DNA from: Planococcus citri
Lineage: Eukaryota > Arthropoda > Insecta > Hemiptera > Pseudococcidae
NCBI RefSeq assembly: GCF_950023065.1
Contig: NC_088680.1
Coordinates: 29,252,559 to 29,316,558, forward strand
Direction of reading: 5' to 3'
Length of the DNA stretch: 64,000 bases
Shown: positions 12,170 to 23,449 of the stretch, one piece after another
How positions within the stretch are numbered: the stretch's first letter is position 1
Layout: each line of letters opens with the position of its first letter
Translations under genes and position numbers: made by a program
Notes under the pieces: model-generated
Seen by the model: the letters and a program-made list of their open reading frames with translations, nothing else
The model's database searches: none
Told to the model about the DNA's origin: nothing

Positions 12170-13290
12170 TTAAAAATATTTCCGTCGAAATATTTCAATT
12201 CCTTGAGAAATTTTAAGCCATTTTTATAAGTTGCAAGGTCACGTTTGAATTACTATGCAAAAGTTCATTTAATTATGGGGGGGGGGGGGAGGTGCGACCA
12301 TGCAATTCGACTCCGCCCTATTTTATCTCTTGAACTTGAAAATACTGGTTGTCAGAAACCTGACCAGCAAAACTGCAGATTTATCGACTTTCTTTTAATT
12401 TCTAGTTGAATTTACTTTGTGGTACCTCATCTCTGGAATTTCGCTGGATGGGATTGATTTTTATAAATCACATAACCCTTTTTTCATCTATTCGAAAAAT
12501 TGATTAAATTTTGGGCTCAAAATTTTTCAAAAATGGTCCAAAAAAGGTTGACCCATTTCAATTATTCGCATGTCGCCTGAAAATCGTCGCTCAATTTTTG
12601 AATGAAAATCTTTCAGAAATGTCAAAAAGACTTTCTAAGAAAAATTTTGTTTCTGTCGTGAAATTTTTACCCATTTTCAATTCGATAGGTTACATGACAC
12701 TTCTTCAGAAAATCTCTAAAAGTATGATGTAATTTCAGCGACTCAAACTTCTTCAAAAATTATTTCAAAAAATTTTAATTGAAGTTTTGTCAAATGTCTC
12801 AATTTTATACACCAATTTTTAACGCATTTGATCGATAAAATCAAAATGGAAAGTAAAAATGAACAATTTTTCGCTAGAAAATGTTTAAGAAATGGTTCCA
12901 AGTTTCATTATTTTCATTGCTTACTTTTTTACCAGTCAAAAATTGTGTCCAAAATTCGGACGTTTGTCGGTTTCTGAATTTCCTTCTGTACATAAATTTT
13001 AACGCAATCATTTTGATCTAGTCACATGACACTTTTTCCAAAAACCATGAAAATCGTGATTCAATTTCTGGTTCAAATTCTTCAGAGAATGCTTAAGATA
13101 CATTTTCATCGAAACACTTCAAATTCTTGCGAAGTTTTAACCCATTTTCATTGGTTACAAGGTCAATTTTTCAAAAGTCCTCTGGGCTCAAAATTGTTCA
13201 AAAAGGTCCAAAAAAAATTTCGCTGTGATACATATTTGAAATTCTTTCGAAGAAGTGTTTTTCCCGAATTTTTCTGGTTTTCTATAACAG
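12170..13290 (+). repeat. Degenerate repeat with GGGCTCAAAATT-TTCAAAAA-GGTCC units
   Basis: Shared blocks recur two to three times: GGGCTCAAAATT-TTCAAAAA-GGTCCAAAAAA (12514, 13184), ATGACACTT-TTC-AAAA-C (12694, 13026) and TTTTAACCCATTTTCATT (13134, with variants at 12220 and 12665). Spacing is several hundred bases. Confidence 0.45.
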
Positions 13291-13394
13291 TTTTTTCTTT
13301 TTTTTCGGTTCTTCAAATATCATCTACTGAAATAGAGGGAGGAGTGATGAATTTGGTGAAGAAGAGGCTTTCAACCAAATTTTTAGGGGTCAAA

Positions 13395-14410
13395 GGAAAC
13401 TGTGATGAGCAGGAGTGCCTCCACTACGTATAGTAGTGCCTATTGTACTTACCACGTATCCTAGTTATTCTTAAAATAACTAGGTATTGTAGATATTAAA
13501 ATATTACCCATTTCCCGCGAAAACTACTTTTTTACCTCGTTGAGATTTGAAGGTTACGAGGTGATTTTTACCTACATTTCCCAGATTCGCATAGGGCTCG
13601 TCTCTATGTGAATTCTGGTCGATTCTCACTTGAGTTCTTATCCGCGGCCATGGTAGATCTTCTCATCAAGGACCGACTTTATGTCACCTGTGGACTATGT
13701 CCTATGTCCACCCTCGCACTTCGATTAATTCTTTCTAATTACCCGCTTGTTCGGTTAAAATTGTGTATATTAACGTAAATTTGTGGTTCATATCAAAGGA
13801 TTGACCCTTATTTCGGTATCTTGGATCACCTCCCATTTTCCGGACATGGGAGTGTGTACCCAGTGTCAAAGTGTACTCAGAGATTTAAATCATAGTCATC
13901 GACCGACCTAGTATTGGTGAGCCACCGAAGAGATGACTAACGCGAACAGTTAAGGTAATGGAAAAAGCCTTTCTAAATCATGGAGTGCGTTCCTCCAACT
14001 AGAATTAATTATAACTTTATCGTAATTAATTTAAATGACAGCAAGATGACGAAATACCGTCATATCCAACTCGCTTCGTAATTGTACTTTAATTAATGAT
14101 CGATACTTGTATGATTGTTAAGCATTTTATCTTCAAACTATAAGTTGTTCGACTTGTATTGAATATACACCTAATACAGGAGGTCAATACTAGTTGTTTT
14201 GAGTTTTATTTGGTAGCGATAATCTCAATTTATAATGTATGTTGGTACTAGAAAGACCAAGAGCCTTTTCACTGAGCTAATCAGGTTCTTAGGAAATATT
14301 CCCTCCCTAAGGAATATTTCTTGGATTCTTCACATTCACCGTTAATATGATAATAATTACCTCTCACGTATATTATTATCATATCTCCAATACCCAACCT
14401 TTCTCAGACC
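13395..14410 (+). mobile_element. Unclassified ~1-kb interspersed element, copy 2
   Basis: This is the inverted relative of 2925-3935. Shared blocks appear in reversed order and strand: GTGATGAGCAG at the left end, ATTACCCGCTTGTTCGGTTA near 13738, and ATTGGTGAGCCACCGAAGAG with GATGACTAACGCGAACAGTT near 13913-13952. The interior has several perfect or near-perfect short palindromes (ATCCTAGTTATTCTTAAAATAACTAGG at 13449-13475; a long one around 14346-14384). No open frame is seen. Its class is unknown; terminal inverted repeats were not found. Confidence 0.55.
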
Positions 14411-14449
14411 AATTATTACAAAACAAAAATTGATTACAAAAGTTGATTG

Positions 14450-15260
14450 AGGAAATAAAAAAAGTAGAACTGACAATTTTGGCTAAACAACCTGACTTTT
14501 TTGACATTTATACAGAAAGCAAGACTTAACTTTATGGTGATCTGGACAAAAAACAGAACTTTTCGACGGAAGTGTAGGCAGAAAAAGGACTCTGACAATT
14601 TTGGCAAGAAACTGAACTGTCAGAAAATGTCGGCCAAAAAACAGGACTTTTTTGGTAATTTTTGTAAAAACAGGATTTTTTACAATAAAAAGGACTTTCT
14701 GACAATTTTGACAAAATTTAGGATTTTGGGACTAATTTGACAAAAAATTAGACTTTTTAAAAACATAGCCATGAAATAGGAATTTCAATTTGACAAAAAA
14801 TTAGACTTTTTAAAAACATAGCCATGAAATAGGAATTTCTACACTTTTGGTAAAAATTAGGACCTTTTGATAATTTTGGCAAAAAGAGACCTTTTTTGGC
14901 AATTTTGTCGAAAATAGGACTTTTTTATTAAAAACAGAAAGCAGGACCTTCTTTTAGCATTACAAGCTGAAAACCAGCATTTTTCGACTCTATTTTGGCA
15001 TAAAAACAGGACCTTTTTGAGTTTGACTATTGGCTAAAATGAGACTTTTTTTCGGAAATTTGGGTGAAAAATATGATTTTTTTGATAAAAAAGAAAGCAG
15101 GCATTTTTATGGTATTTTTAAGCTGAAAACGGCACTTTTTGACAATTTTGACTGAAAACTTATTTTTTTGACTATTTTGGCATAAACACGGGGCCAAAAA
15201 CTGGACTTTTTTAGGTTTTAGACAGCTAAGGCAAAAATTAGTACCATTTTTGGATGTTTC
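14450..15260 (+). repeat. Degenerate minisatellite, GACAATTTTGGCAAAAA type
   Basis: Units of roughly 35-60 bp carry AGGACTTTTT-GACAATTTTGGCAAAAA. One perfect local duplication of about 55 bp occurs at 14733-14840. It is the same family, in opposite orientation, as 2050-2870. Confidence 0.65.
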
Positions 15261-15497
15261 GGCGGAAAAACAAGAATTTTTGTTGAGGAAAACGTTGATT
15301 TTAATTTTTTATTTTTATCGTTGGATGTTTTTCAGACTTCAAATATATCAATTGTTCATTTTTCTATCAAATAATGAGTATCAATGAATTTTGAACTTTG
15401 TTCAGCTGTAGTATGATCTTTGTAACGAATAGGTCAAATTTAAAAAATGTGTCAATTGTTTGGTTAATTTTTCATCGAAATTTCTTCAAAATCGCTT

Positions 15498-15775
15498 TTT
15501 TTTTTTTTTTTTTTTTAAATGATTTTATTTAACGTCGCTCGACCTTTCGATCATTTGCGACATTTGTAACAAGAATACAGTATTACAAAACTAAAGGTAC
15601 CTCTAACTATACATTTTACAGCTTATCAATAATGTTACATTCATGTAAGTATTCAAAAAGGTTATTATGTAAATTATCGCCTAAAATATCAGCCAGTTGA
15701 GTGTCAAAACCAAAAAGTCTTCTTCTTTGATCAGTATATTTGCCACATTCTAGAAGGAGGTGACTTACTGATACC
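15498..15775 (-). mobile_element. 5'-truncated non-LTR retrotransposon (LINE) 3' end
   Basis: On the minus strand a short open frame ends at a TAA (15616-15618). A short 3' untranslated part follows, and then a poly(A) tract seen as about 23 T residues at 15493-15516 on the plus strand. The element breaks off near 15775. The arrangement (C-terminal ORF fragment, short UTR, A-tail) is the usual form of a LINE that stopped reverse transcribing early. Confidence 0.65.
15616..15774 (-). pseudogene. C-terminal fragment of a LINE ORF2-like protein
   Basis: About 52 codons are open, beginning around VSHLLLECGKYTDQRRRLFG and ending in a run of acidic and Asn-rich residues before the stop. The H-x-L-L-x-C-x2-Y-x3-R pattern is typical of the zinc-knuckle-like C-terminus of reverse transcriptases of the Jockey/R1/I group, where a capped domain reads roughly HLLLECPxYxxxR. 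The reverse transcriptase and endonuclease are absent, so this is a dead fragment. Assignment to a clade is not possible from so short a piece. Confidence 0.6.
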
Positions 15776-15779
15776 TAGC

Positions 15780-16015
15780 GTAAGTAACAATTTCTTAGCA
15801 ATTTTGGCAAAAAATGAAATTTTCTGTCAATTTTGGTAAAAATGGGATTTTCAGAGAATTTTGACTTATGAACTGGAGTTTTTTGACAATTCTGTCAAAA
15901 TATTATGACTTTCTGCTATTTTATGAAAATTGAGATTTTTTGATATTTTTCACAAGAATGGGACTTTTTGACAATTGTGACAAAAAACAAGACTTTTGAG
16001 CAATTTTGAAAAAAA
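15780..16015 (+). repeat. Degenerate minisatellite, GACAATTTTGGCAAAAA type (second block)
   Basis: It continues the array at 14450-15260 on the other side of the LINE fragment, with the same unit and orientation. This suggests that the LINE (and the segment 15260-15500) landed within or beside the array. Confidence 0.5.
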
Positions 16016-16019
16016 AAGC

Positions 16020-18440
16020 ATGAGGCTTGATAAGTCAAGCGCTACTCGGTTGCGATGATTTTCTAATCGATTCAAGACGTAAACATCCGAAATTTTGAAC
16101 CTGTCTCGTGATTCATCCATCGACTAAAACTTTCAGTAGGTATTTTAGGATCACACTGTACAACATAAGTACTACAAGTATAGAAGGCTTACGTTTTGTA
16201 ATGACGTATTACTCAGTTTAGAAATAATGTATACGTAGGTTTGGGACTGGTACAGCTTTAGGTTTGCGTAGAAGGCGATGATAATAAGATAAGGACGAGG
16301 AAGACAGGAGACGAAGGCACGTATACGCGGTATTTCATCCTTAAGCTAACAAAGTGTTGAAGTGGAATCACTATACAGGGTATTGTAGCTCCCATTAACA
16401 CTCGGTCTATGAATAATTAATGCGGCGGTAGGTGTTGCGGGTAACATATGTGTGTGTGCACTGTGTATAGTGTGTAGTCTATTAAGAGGAGTACCCTGGT
16501 AGTGCGACATTTTCGCTCGAATGGCAGCCAACAGAATGTGATAGAAGGCTGGACGCAATTCGCAATTGTACACTTCTCGTCGCAATTAAAGCACTAAACG
16601 TAGCACATGCACTGCAAATATTTCGGTTATTAAAATTCGTTACGGTAGACGCTTGTCGCTCGCCTTTGCGACTAAATTATACCAAAACTCATTGATCTGC
16701 CGGGTAAAATAACTCGCAAACGGTTTTCATTTACACAAGTCGCATGATATGAACTCGTAACATAAAACACGCCGCAGCAATTTACTTATTTAAACTTTAT
16801 ACTTTACGAGAAATAGTACATATAACTACTAAACGTTGACCTTGTACAAAGCTGGAACGAACTTACGAAGGCTTTGAAAATTCTTCGTAATTAAATTTAA
16901 GCCGCGCGTACGAATTCCTTCTCTCTCAATGTATATTTTTTTGTTACACTTTTAAACCCTTCCTTTTCATATTTCATATGTTTTTAGGGCTAACACAAGC
17001 ACGACGACGTGTTGTCGTTTGTGAAAATAATACGTATAACTGGTACGTATACAATCGAATAGCGAAATTTCTACGTTCCTTTGTTAAATTAAGGCGTCTT
17101 TACTTTTTTGGACGGTTATTAATCGACATTGTGCGTGATGTAATTGCAAAATATATGGGCACGTTAATGGTGCCCGAGCACGAGTGTAATGGTGAAAAAA
17201 TCTCCGAAATATTTTGTACTTACATAATGTCTAATAAATGATTTCGGACTCGTGCGATGAAATGTTTGGATATGATTTTTCTACTAATCTTAGTTATCGA
17301 AATTTCATTGCACCAGCGTAGAAAATAATGTTGTGAAGAAAATTTCAGGTTTTTGGATTTGGACTCAACACTTGATCTCATATTCAATCAAATAATATGG
17401 TTCAGATTTAAAAAAAAAAAATTCTTTTTAACACAGCCCCTTTTATCCTCCTCTGTTCCCCCTTCTTCAGAAAAAATTGAATTTATTCCACCTTAAACCT
17501 TGTTCTTAGAGTGAAATGAAGAATATCTTTCATCTCAGAGGGGATGAAGGTCCAGATATTCAAATTCTAACCTTCAAATTGAAAAATATGCCATATTTCT
17601 AATCTCAAGTATTTTTCTCAAAATAAAAGTATTACTGAAAAAAAGTTCACGAATTGAAATGGTCTTTAAAATGGCCACAAGACTCTGTCGTATACCTATC
17701 GTTATACAACACACATCTCACTGCAGCAAACCAACAACATTTATCTTAGGTACCACAGTCGCGCCGTTGTCGTCGTATTCAAACCGAACAACCAAAGAAG
17801 AAAAAAACGTCCCCAAAGAACGATCCTTTTTCAATGCGAAAAAATTAACGAATCGAAGATGAACGAAGATAGAAAGAGGAAGTTTGTGTACGAAATTCGA
17901 CTAGCACAGCATGGCAACGAAATTGCGGAAAAAAGGAACGAACAAGAAGAGAGAATTCCTCTCCACTCGATTGACTCGAAAGAATTTATAGAAATTTACA
18001 TTTCGTTTTATACGAATCATTCCAACGTAGTATGTATTGGCAAAGGCTTTATCGAAAGGCTGTGGCTGGGGGGAGGGGGGATACGTAAAAAGACGCAGAG
18101 ACTGAGAAAGAGAACAGACAACCGTTGAGAAAATTCTTTCCTATCGTTTTGTCTTATTCACTGGTTGACTGGACGCGGATGATGGCGCGGTTAACGAACG
18201 ATAGGGTACGTGGATGCACAGGGCACAGATATAGACAAAACGAGGGTTGAAGAAATGGAGAAACATACGGTCTCATCGTTCGTGACAGTATATAGTGGAA
18301 AATTCTGCGAAAATAAGAATTTTCCATTTGCTGGATGGAAGTTGAGAAACAAACACGCACTCGATTAGGTAGGTAGTATGTAGATAGCTAGGTACATGAG
18401 GGAAAGTGAGGATAAAATCAATTTGCTATTTTGATCATAT
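16020..18440. other. Intron 1, unique-looking segment without a supported gene
   Basis: No repeat family is recognised. Open frames of 60-90 codons exist at 16978-17241, 17659-17862 and 17859-18128, but none has a known domain, and none is flanked by splice sites of the right phase. A small lineage-specific gene cannot be excluded. Confidence 0.35.
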
Positions 18441-18539
18441 CGTATTCGGCCTCGTAATTTTGGTTAATAGGTGTGCATAATGCATAATATGAACCCCTTT
18501 ATCCAATGGGTGCGATTTTTTTTGCTAAACTTACCTAAA

Positions 18540-19190
18540 AAACACTTGACAAGAGAAGTAGGAATTCTGACCAGCCTAAAAATTGTTCAGCCGGAGAGGT
18601 CACGTGCTAAAATTCATTTTTGATTTTTGGAGATTTTTTGAAAATTGAAATTTGGGGTCAAAAATTAGAAAAAATCATTTTCCACCAAAATCGACCTAGA
18701 AAATTGGAATTCACTTGGTATCTTATTTTCCACTTTTCGAATCGATTGGTGATGGTTTAGAGCCATTCTGCAGCCTCCAGCGAATTTTCGGATTCTCCGA
18801 ACGAACGAACGAAAAAAGCTGAAATTCGGTTTGTATCTCATTTTTGACCTCCCTATAGTCCATTGGTGATCGTTTCAAATCGTTCTTAAGTCTCCAGCGA
18901 ATTTTTATTATTTAGAAAAAAAATAATCACCAGAGAAAATGAAGATGTACAGCCTTTTTTCGAAAACTGGAGAATTCTGAAATCCACTGGAGGCTCTAGA
19001 ACGACTCAAAACCATTACCAATCGACTCGAGAGGTTGAAAATAGGATACAAACCCAATTCCATTTTTCTAGCTAAAGGTAACATTTTGATTTTTCTGGTA
19101 TTTTTGGCTCAAATTTGAATTTTTAAAAATTCGCCGAAAATTGAGAAGTGAATTTCAGCATCTGAAATTTTGGCTTTTAGTGTATTTTAA
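18540..19190. repeat. Diverged imperfect inverted repeat element
   Basis: The segment around GCAGCCTCCAGCGAATTTTC (18769) and TCCTTAAGTCTCCAGCGAA-type sequence is echoed in reverse complement by CCACTGGAGGCTCTAGAACG (18986), ACCATTACCAATCGA and AAAATAGGATACAAACCCAA. A related fragment (TTGGAGGCTCCAGAACTACT) lies at 20820-20890. Confidence 0.4.
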
Positions 19191-19194
19191 GGCA

Positions 19195-20030
19195 GGGTGT
19201 CCACGAGCCTGAAAAACCTGGGAAAGTCAGGGAATTTTGGAAATTTGCAGCATTTTTTACTCAAAAGTCAGGGGATTTTGTGAAAGGTTACTTCAAACAG
19301 ATTTTTCCATTTCTCATAATGCAAAAATTCACCTTCACTTTGCTCAGGCAATTTTTTTGCTGGTCGGTTTTGTCATAAATTGCCAAATTCCCAGAAAGTC
19401 TTGCATTTTATCAACTTATCAGTTATGAGTATCATTAATAAATCTCGCTCTTAGGCGCCAAAATGTTTCGTTTTTTTGATAAAAATGGTTGGGGAGCCCT
19501 GCCTTTTACTGAAATTGTTGTGGAAGTCTCGTTTTCTCTCAAAAATAGGAAAAAGTCTCGCTTTTAGCATTAATTGTCAAGAATTTCTTTTCTTTTTTTT
19601 TTTGCGAAAAAGATGCTAAGAATTGTGTTGTTTTTTGCATCCGAGAACTTCCACTCTTTTCCAATAAACAAGTTTCTATAGAGTTTCATTTTTCGATTTT
19701 TAATTAAAAATGAAAAGTTCTGTTATTTTGATAATTTTTTTTGCATTAAAAATGTATTGCCTAGGTATGTTTTGTCACTTTTTTGGTTATTTTTGGTTAC
19801 TTTTTTGAGCGTTTTAGGTTACTGAAGTCACTTTTTTCGGAAAAAAATGTAGGAGTCCTGGAATTTCAAAAAAATATCTACATATTGATTAAATTTGAGC
19901 AACGTTGACATTAATTAAAATAATATATTTCTTTATGAAGTCATCCTTTTTTTGGAATTGTAAACTTTCCAGAGCTTTTGCCCTTGCTTCACTCGGGCCA
20001 TTTAACATAGAAAAGACGAATACAAGAATA
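19195..20030. repeat. Mixed degenerate repeats
   Basis: It contains GTCTCGCTTTT-type minisatellite fragments (19500-19620), a TTTTTGGTTA-TTTTTGGTTACTTTTTTGAG stretch also seen near 3990-4050, and two CTTCGCTCGGG-type cores (19335, 19982). Confidence 0.4.
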
Positions 20031-20036
20031 CAAGAA

Positions 20037-20617
20037 CTCACGGTAAAAAAAAGGGGGTTTGAAAAAGAACGCGCGAGGAAGGTTCATCGCCATTGCAAAA
20101 AAAAACTTCAAAAAAATCTCCATAATACAACTGGAAAATATCCAAAAAAAATAACCCAAAACAAAAAATTACTGATATCTACATTGCAGGGAGTTGGACA
20201 ATGATTGGTGGTACCTACTTACCTGCCTACGTACCTACTTCAGAGTTCGCAAATAAATAATGAACAAAAATTTGCCAACTTCCGCTCACTTTCTAACAAA
20301 GTCTAATCAAATCAAATTTGATCATGGATACTGGAAATGGAAGCTACCTTGTTGTCTAAAGAAGTGGGCGGAAGTTGGCAAATTTTTGTTCATTATTTAT
20401 TTGCGAACTCTGAAGTAGGTACGTAGGCAGGTAAGTAGGTACCACCAATCATTGTCCAACTCCCTGCAATGTAGATATCAGTAATTTTTTGTTTTGGGTT
20501 ATTTTTTTTGGATATTTTCCAGTTGTATTATGGAGATTTTTTTGAAGTTTTTTTTTGCAATGGCGATGAACCTTCCTCGCGCGTTCTTTTTCAAACCCCC
20601 TTTTTTTTTACCGTGAG
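20037..20617. mobile_element. Foldback element, 581 bp
   Basis: The left arm 20037-20285 and right arm 20368-20617 are near-perfect reverse complements of about 250 bp, ending in CTCACGGTAAAAAAAAGGGG and its complement. The 82-bp centre is unique. There is no coding capacity. The very high arm identity suggests recent formation or gene conversion between arms. Confidence 0.8.
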
Positions 20618-20639
20618 GTACTTTTTTGGGGGATATCAC

Positions 20640-21090
20640 CAATTTTTTCTGAAGTCTTTATGAACAAAATATTGGGTTAGATTTGCATTCACTTTTACTC
20701 AAACATGGTTTCCTTACAAAACTTGTGGAGGCGGGGGTTCAATATTCTCTTCTGAAGATTTTTTTCTAGTGCATGTTATTCATTTATTTATTTGTCAAAA
20801 TTCCAACATTCAAAAACCTGTTGGAGGCTCCAGAACTACTCAAAATGGTATGAAACTATTTCCAATTGATTTGAATTGTCTGAAATGAATTTACACACAA
20901 AATTTCAACTTTCTAACATGGTAACATTTTAATTTTCTTCATTTTTTAAATTATTTTTTTTTTAGATTAAAAAAAAAAGCAGAACCAATTTTCTAGGTTA
21001 AAATTCAAGAATATTAAACGCAATGATAACAATTTTTCAATTAAAAAAAAATAATTACTTGAAAAAAAATCAACTTGAAAAAAAATTTTC
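20640..21090. other. Intron 1, AT-rich segment, no gene
   Basis: Nothing is recognised beyond A/T homopolymers and a diverged piece of the repeat seen at 18986. Confidence 0.35.
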
Positions 21091-21095
21091 ACCTT

Positions 21096-21172
21096 GGTAC
21101 AGGCGGGATTCGAACCGAGGACCTCCTGCGTAGTAAGCGGAAGCTTAAGTCACGCAGCCACTGAGGCTGCGT
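21096..21172 (-). pseudogene. tRNA-like sequence (tRNA pseudogene or SINE head)
   Basis: On the minus strand an A-box-like CCTCAGTGGCTGCG and a perfect B-box GGTTCGAATCC lie at tRNA spacing, with a possible anticodon arm (TTCCGC-loop-GCAGGA, one mismatch). The T-stem and acceptor stem do not pair properly, so this is not expected to be a functional tRNA. No tail or target duplication was found to prove a SINE. Confidence 0.5.
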
Positions 21173-21179
21173 TGATGAC

Positions 21180-21720
21180 CGCGCATTTCAACTCCATACA
21201 ACGCCGAATGCAACGTATGTTTCGAATATAACAGCCATTCTGATTGATACATAAATAAGTTGACGTTGGTTTGAGTTAATTGAACGAAGCTACAGACTTT
21301 TAAACTCAATCATTTATAATGAAATTCGGCATATAGATTACTAAAGCTATAGAGAAGTGCCTTTTGTACGTTTTAGCTCACTTGCAAAAATACTTTCTGA
21401 ATAATGAGCGTTTGAAAATTTCAAATTGGGTAAAAAAGTGGTTAGAATTCGTTTTTCAAAAAATCCCTTCGTAGCGACCTGAATTGTGTATAAATACACC
21501 ATCATGCAAAATTTCATCGAATTTCACCCAGCAGATTTTCTGAAAAGTGTATTGAAGAAACTTGAGGAAAAAAAACGGTGAAAAAACGACATGTTTGAAG
21601 ATCTCGTGCACTTTTGGTATTAAACGCACAACGTTCAAATTTTGGTATGTTGATAAGCTCGTCAAGATCTTCAAAATGACATATTCAACTTGAAAATTGG
21701 TGCGATCGTTTTTGAGATCG
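21180..21720. other. Intron 1, no feature recognised
   Basis: AT-rich sequence; one antisense open frame at 21456-21674 is unsupported. Confidence 0.3.
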
Positions 21721-21799
21721 AAAGGTACCTACTCATTTTCGCGTTTGTTGGTCTCAGAAGAGTAGGCGTTGCGGTAGCGGCGACGTTCTTTTTCCCAAC

Positions 21800-21912
21800 C
21801 CCCTCGCCGTGCTACCGCCCGGCCTGATACATGAAAAGACAAATAGGCACATAGACAAATAGACGAAAAGATGGATGAGAGGATAGATGAAAAGACGAAA
21901 AGACAAAAAACA
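21800..21912. repeat. Short AGAC-rich tandem (ATAGACGAAAAGAT type)
   Basis: Eight or so degenerate units of 10-14 bp, AAAAGAC/ATAGACG/GATGAGAGG, form a purine-rich strand. A similar but shorter stretch flanks the other side of the same element at 23446-23490. Confidence 0.4.
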
Positions 21913-21974
21913 TCTTGCGCAGTACGCAAGATCAACCGACTTTGCTCTAAATAACCCCCAGCAATTTACCAACA

Positions 21975-22850
21975 TTTACCTCAGTAATTTACCAGACATT
22001 ACCTCAAAATTCACCAATTTACCGAAATTTACCAACTTACCAAAATTTACCAATTTACCAAAATTTACCAATTTACCAAAATTTACCAATTTACCAAAAT
22101 TTACCAAAATTAACCAATTTACCAAAATTTATACTAATTTACCAAAATTCATACCAATTTACCAAAATTTACCAATTTACCAAAATTTACCAATTTACCA
22201 AAAATAACCCCAGCAATTTACCAACATTTACCTCAGTAATTTACCAGACATTTCCTCACTAATTTACCAATTTTTTACCATCTTTTATTTTAATTACCCC
22301 AGTAATTTACTGCCATAAGTTTTTACCAATTTACCAACAAAAAAAAAATAACCCCAGCAATTTACCAACATTTACCTCAGTAATTTACCAGACATTACCC
22401 CACTAATTTACCAATTTTTTATTACCCCAGTAATTTACTTCCAAAGGTTGATACCAATTCAACAAAATAAATTACCCCACTAATTTAACAATACCAAAAA
22501 TTACCACAGCAATTTAATATTTACCAATTCACCAAAAATTACCCCAGTAATTTACCTAAATTTTCAACCAACTTTATTGGAAAACTGAAAATTACCCCAG
22601 CAATTTACCAAAATTTACCAATTGGAATACCAATTTACCACTAAAAATTACGCCATTAATTTACCAAAACAAAAATTACCCAAGCAATTTAATTACCAAA
22701 ATTTTTGACCAACTTTAATTACGAGTAATTCACCAAAAATAACTAATCATTTTATTTACTAAAAATTATGTACTATTAATTCACCAAAAAAAAAAAAATT
22801 ATCAAAATTTACTGGCTATTTACCAAAAACTTAATGTTTTTTGTTGAAAC
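21975..22850. repeat. TTTACC minisatellite array (copy A)
   Basis: It begins with near-perfect 9-18-bp units (AAATTTACCAATTTACC) at 22005-22205. It then becomes a longer, degenerate higher-order unit containing ACCCCAGCAATTTACCAACA and TTACCTCAGTAATTTACCAG, repeated at about 21955, 22206 and 22345. Confidence 0.75.
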
Positions 22851-22965
22851 AAAAATTACACTAGAAATTTTTGAAAAATTTTGATTTTTTATGGCAAAAA
22901 AATTTTGGACGGATAAAATTAAACAAAAAAATTAACAAAAAAATCAATAAAAAATTTTCTCCTCT

Positions 22966-23040
22966 TGACTCGCGCGGGATTCGAACACCCGACCTCCGGC
23001 GCACCAATCTGCAACCTACACACCTTAACCACCCCGTCTG
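22966..23040 (-). pseudogene. tRNA-like pol III promoter unit in copy A
   Basis: On the minus strand GGGTGGTTAAGGTGTGTAGG (A-box region) and GGGTGTTCGAATCCC (B-box region) are separated as in a tRNA with a long variable arm (Ser/Leu-like). The T-stem pairs only partly. It is the source of spurious SRGIRTPDLRR-type open frames. Confidence 0.55.
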
Positions 23041-23449
23041 TTTATTGGGGGTGAGCCGTTTGCGAGATATAAGGGTTTACACAAATTTCTGCTTATCCAT
23101 AACGTTGAAACACACTTAAACGTTCATATCTCGTAAACGGCTGAATCGATTTCGACCAAATTAAAAATTTCTCTAGTTCAGTATCAAAGCAATATTTTGC
23201 CATCATCAGTTTCGACTTAAAGTTCGGAGCTTTTGAGTTCAGCGTGACACAAATTTATACATAAATTGATATACCTATATATAAATCTATATATATATAA
23301 ACTTATCTCGTGTTGCGCCATACGTCTTATCGTGATCAGCACACTCCAAAACGTCAAGAAAACCCACCCCCACCCAAATCCTCAACCATCATGACAAATA
23401 CAATACCTTGACTTTCCGTTTCACGGCAAAGTCGGTAAAAGACAAAAAG

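Larger units (their letters stand above)
21960..23445 (-). mobile_element. tRNA-headed element with TTTACC minisatellite tail, copy A
   Basis: Read on the minus strand, it starts with TACCGACTTTGCCG, passes a TATATA tract, a conserved block ending AACGGCTCACCCCCAA, a tRNA-like box pair (22966-23040) and an AATTTTTTTGTTAATTTTTT stretch. It then dissolves into a GGTAAATT-unit array (21960-22850 as TTTACCAATTTACC on the plus strand). The inverted second copy is at 59676-62125. No coding capacity is believable. Confidence 0.7.

Noticed and set aside
16978..17241. 87-codon open frame in intron 1
   Set aside because: Good length and balanced composition, but no recognisable domain and no splice phase match to the receptor gene. 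Not supportable without transcripts.
17659..18128. Two overlapping open frames of 67 and 89 codons
   Set aside because: No domain, no codon or splice evidence; consistent with chance in a locally less AT-rich stretch.
21887..22207. 106-codon open frame with repeated FTNLPK
   Set aside because: Translation of the TTTACC array in copy A, not a repeat protein.
21975..22850. TTTACC array as a telomere-type repeat
   Set aside because: The unit varies (9, 18 bp and longer), is not TTAGG, and is tied to an interspersed element.
22871..23119. 82-codon open frame with SRGIRTPDLRRTNLQPTH
   Set aside because: The peptide is a translation of the tRNA-like unit. The same artefact appears at 61082-61309 on the opposite strand of the inverted copy.
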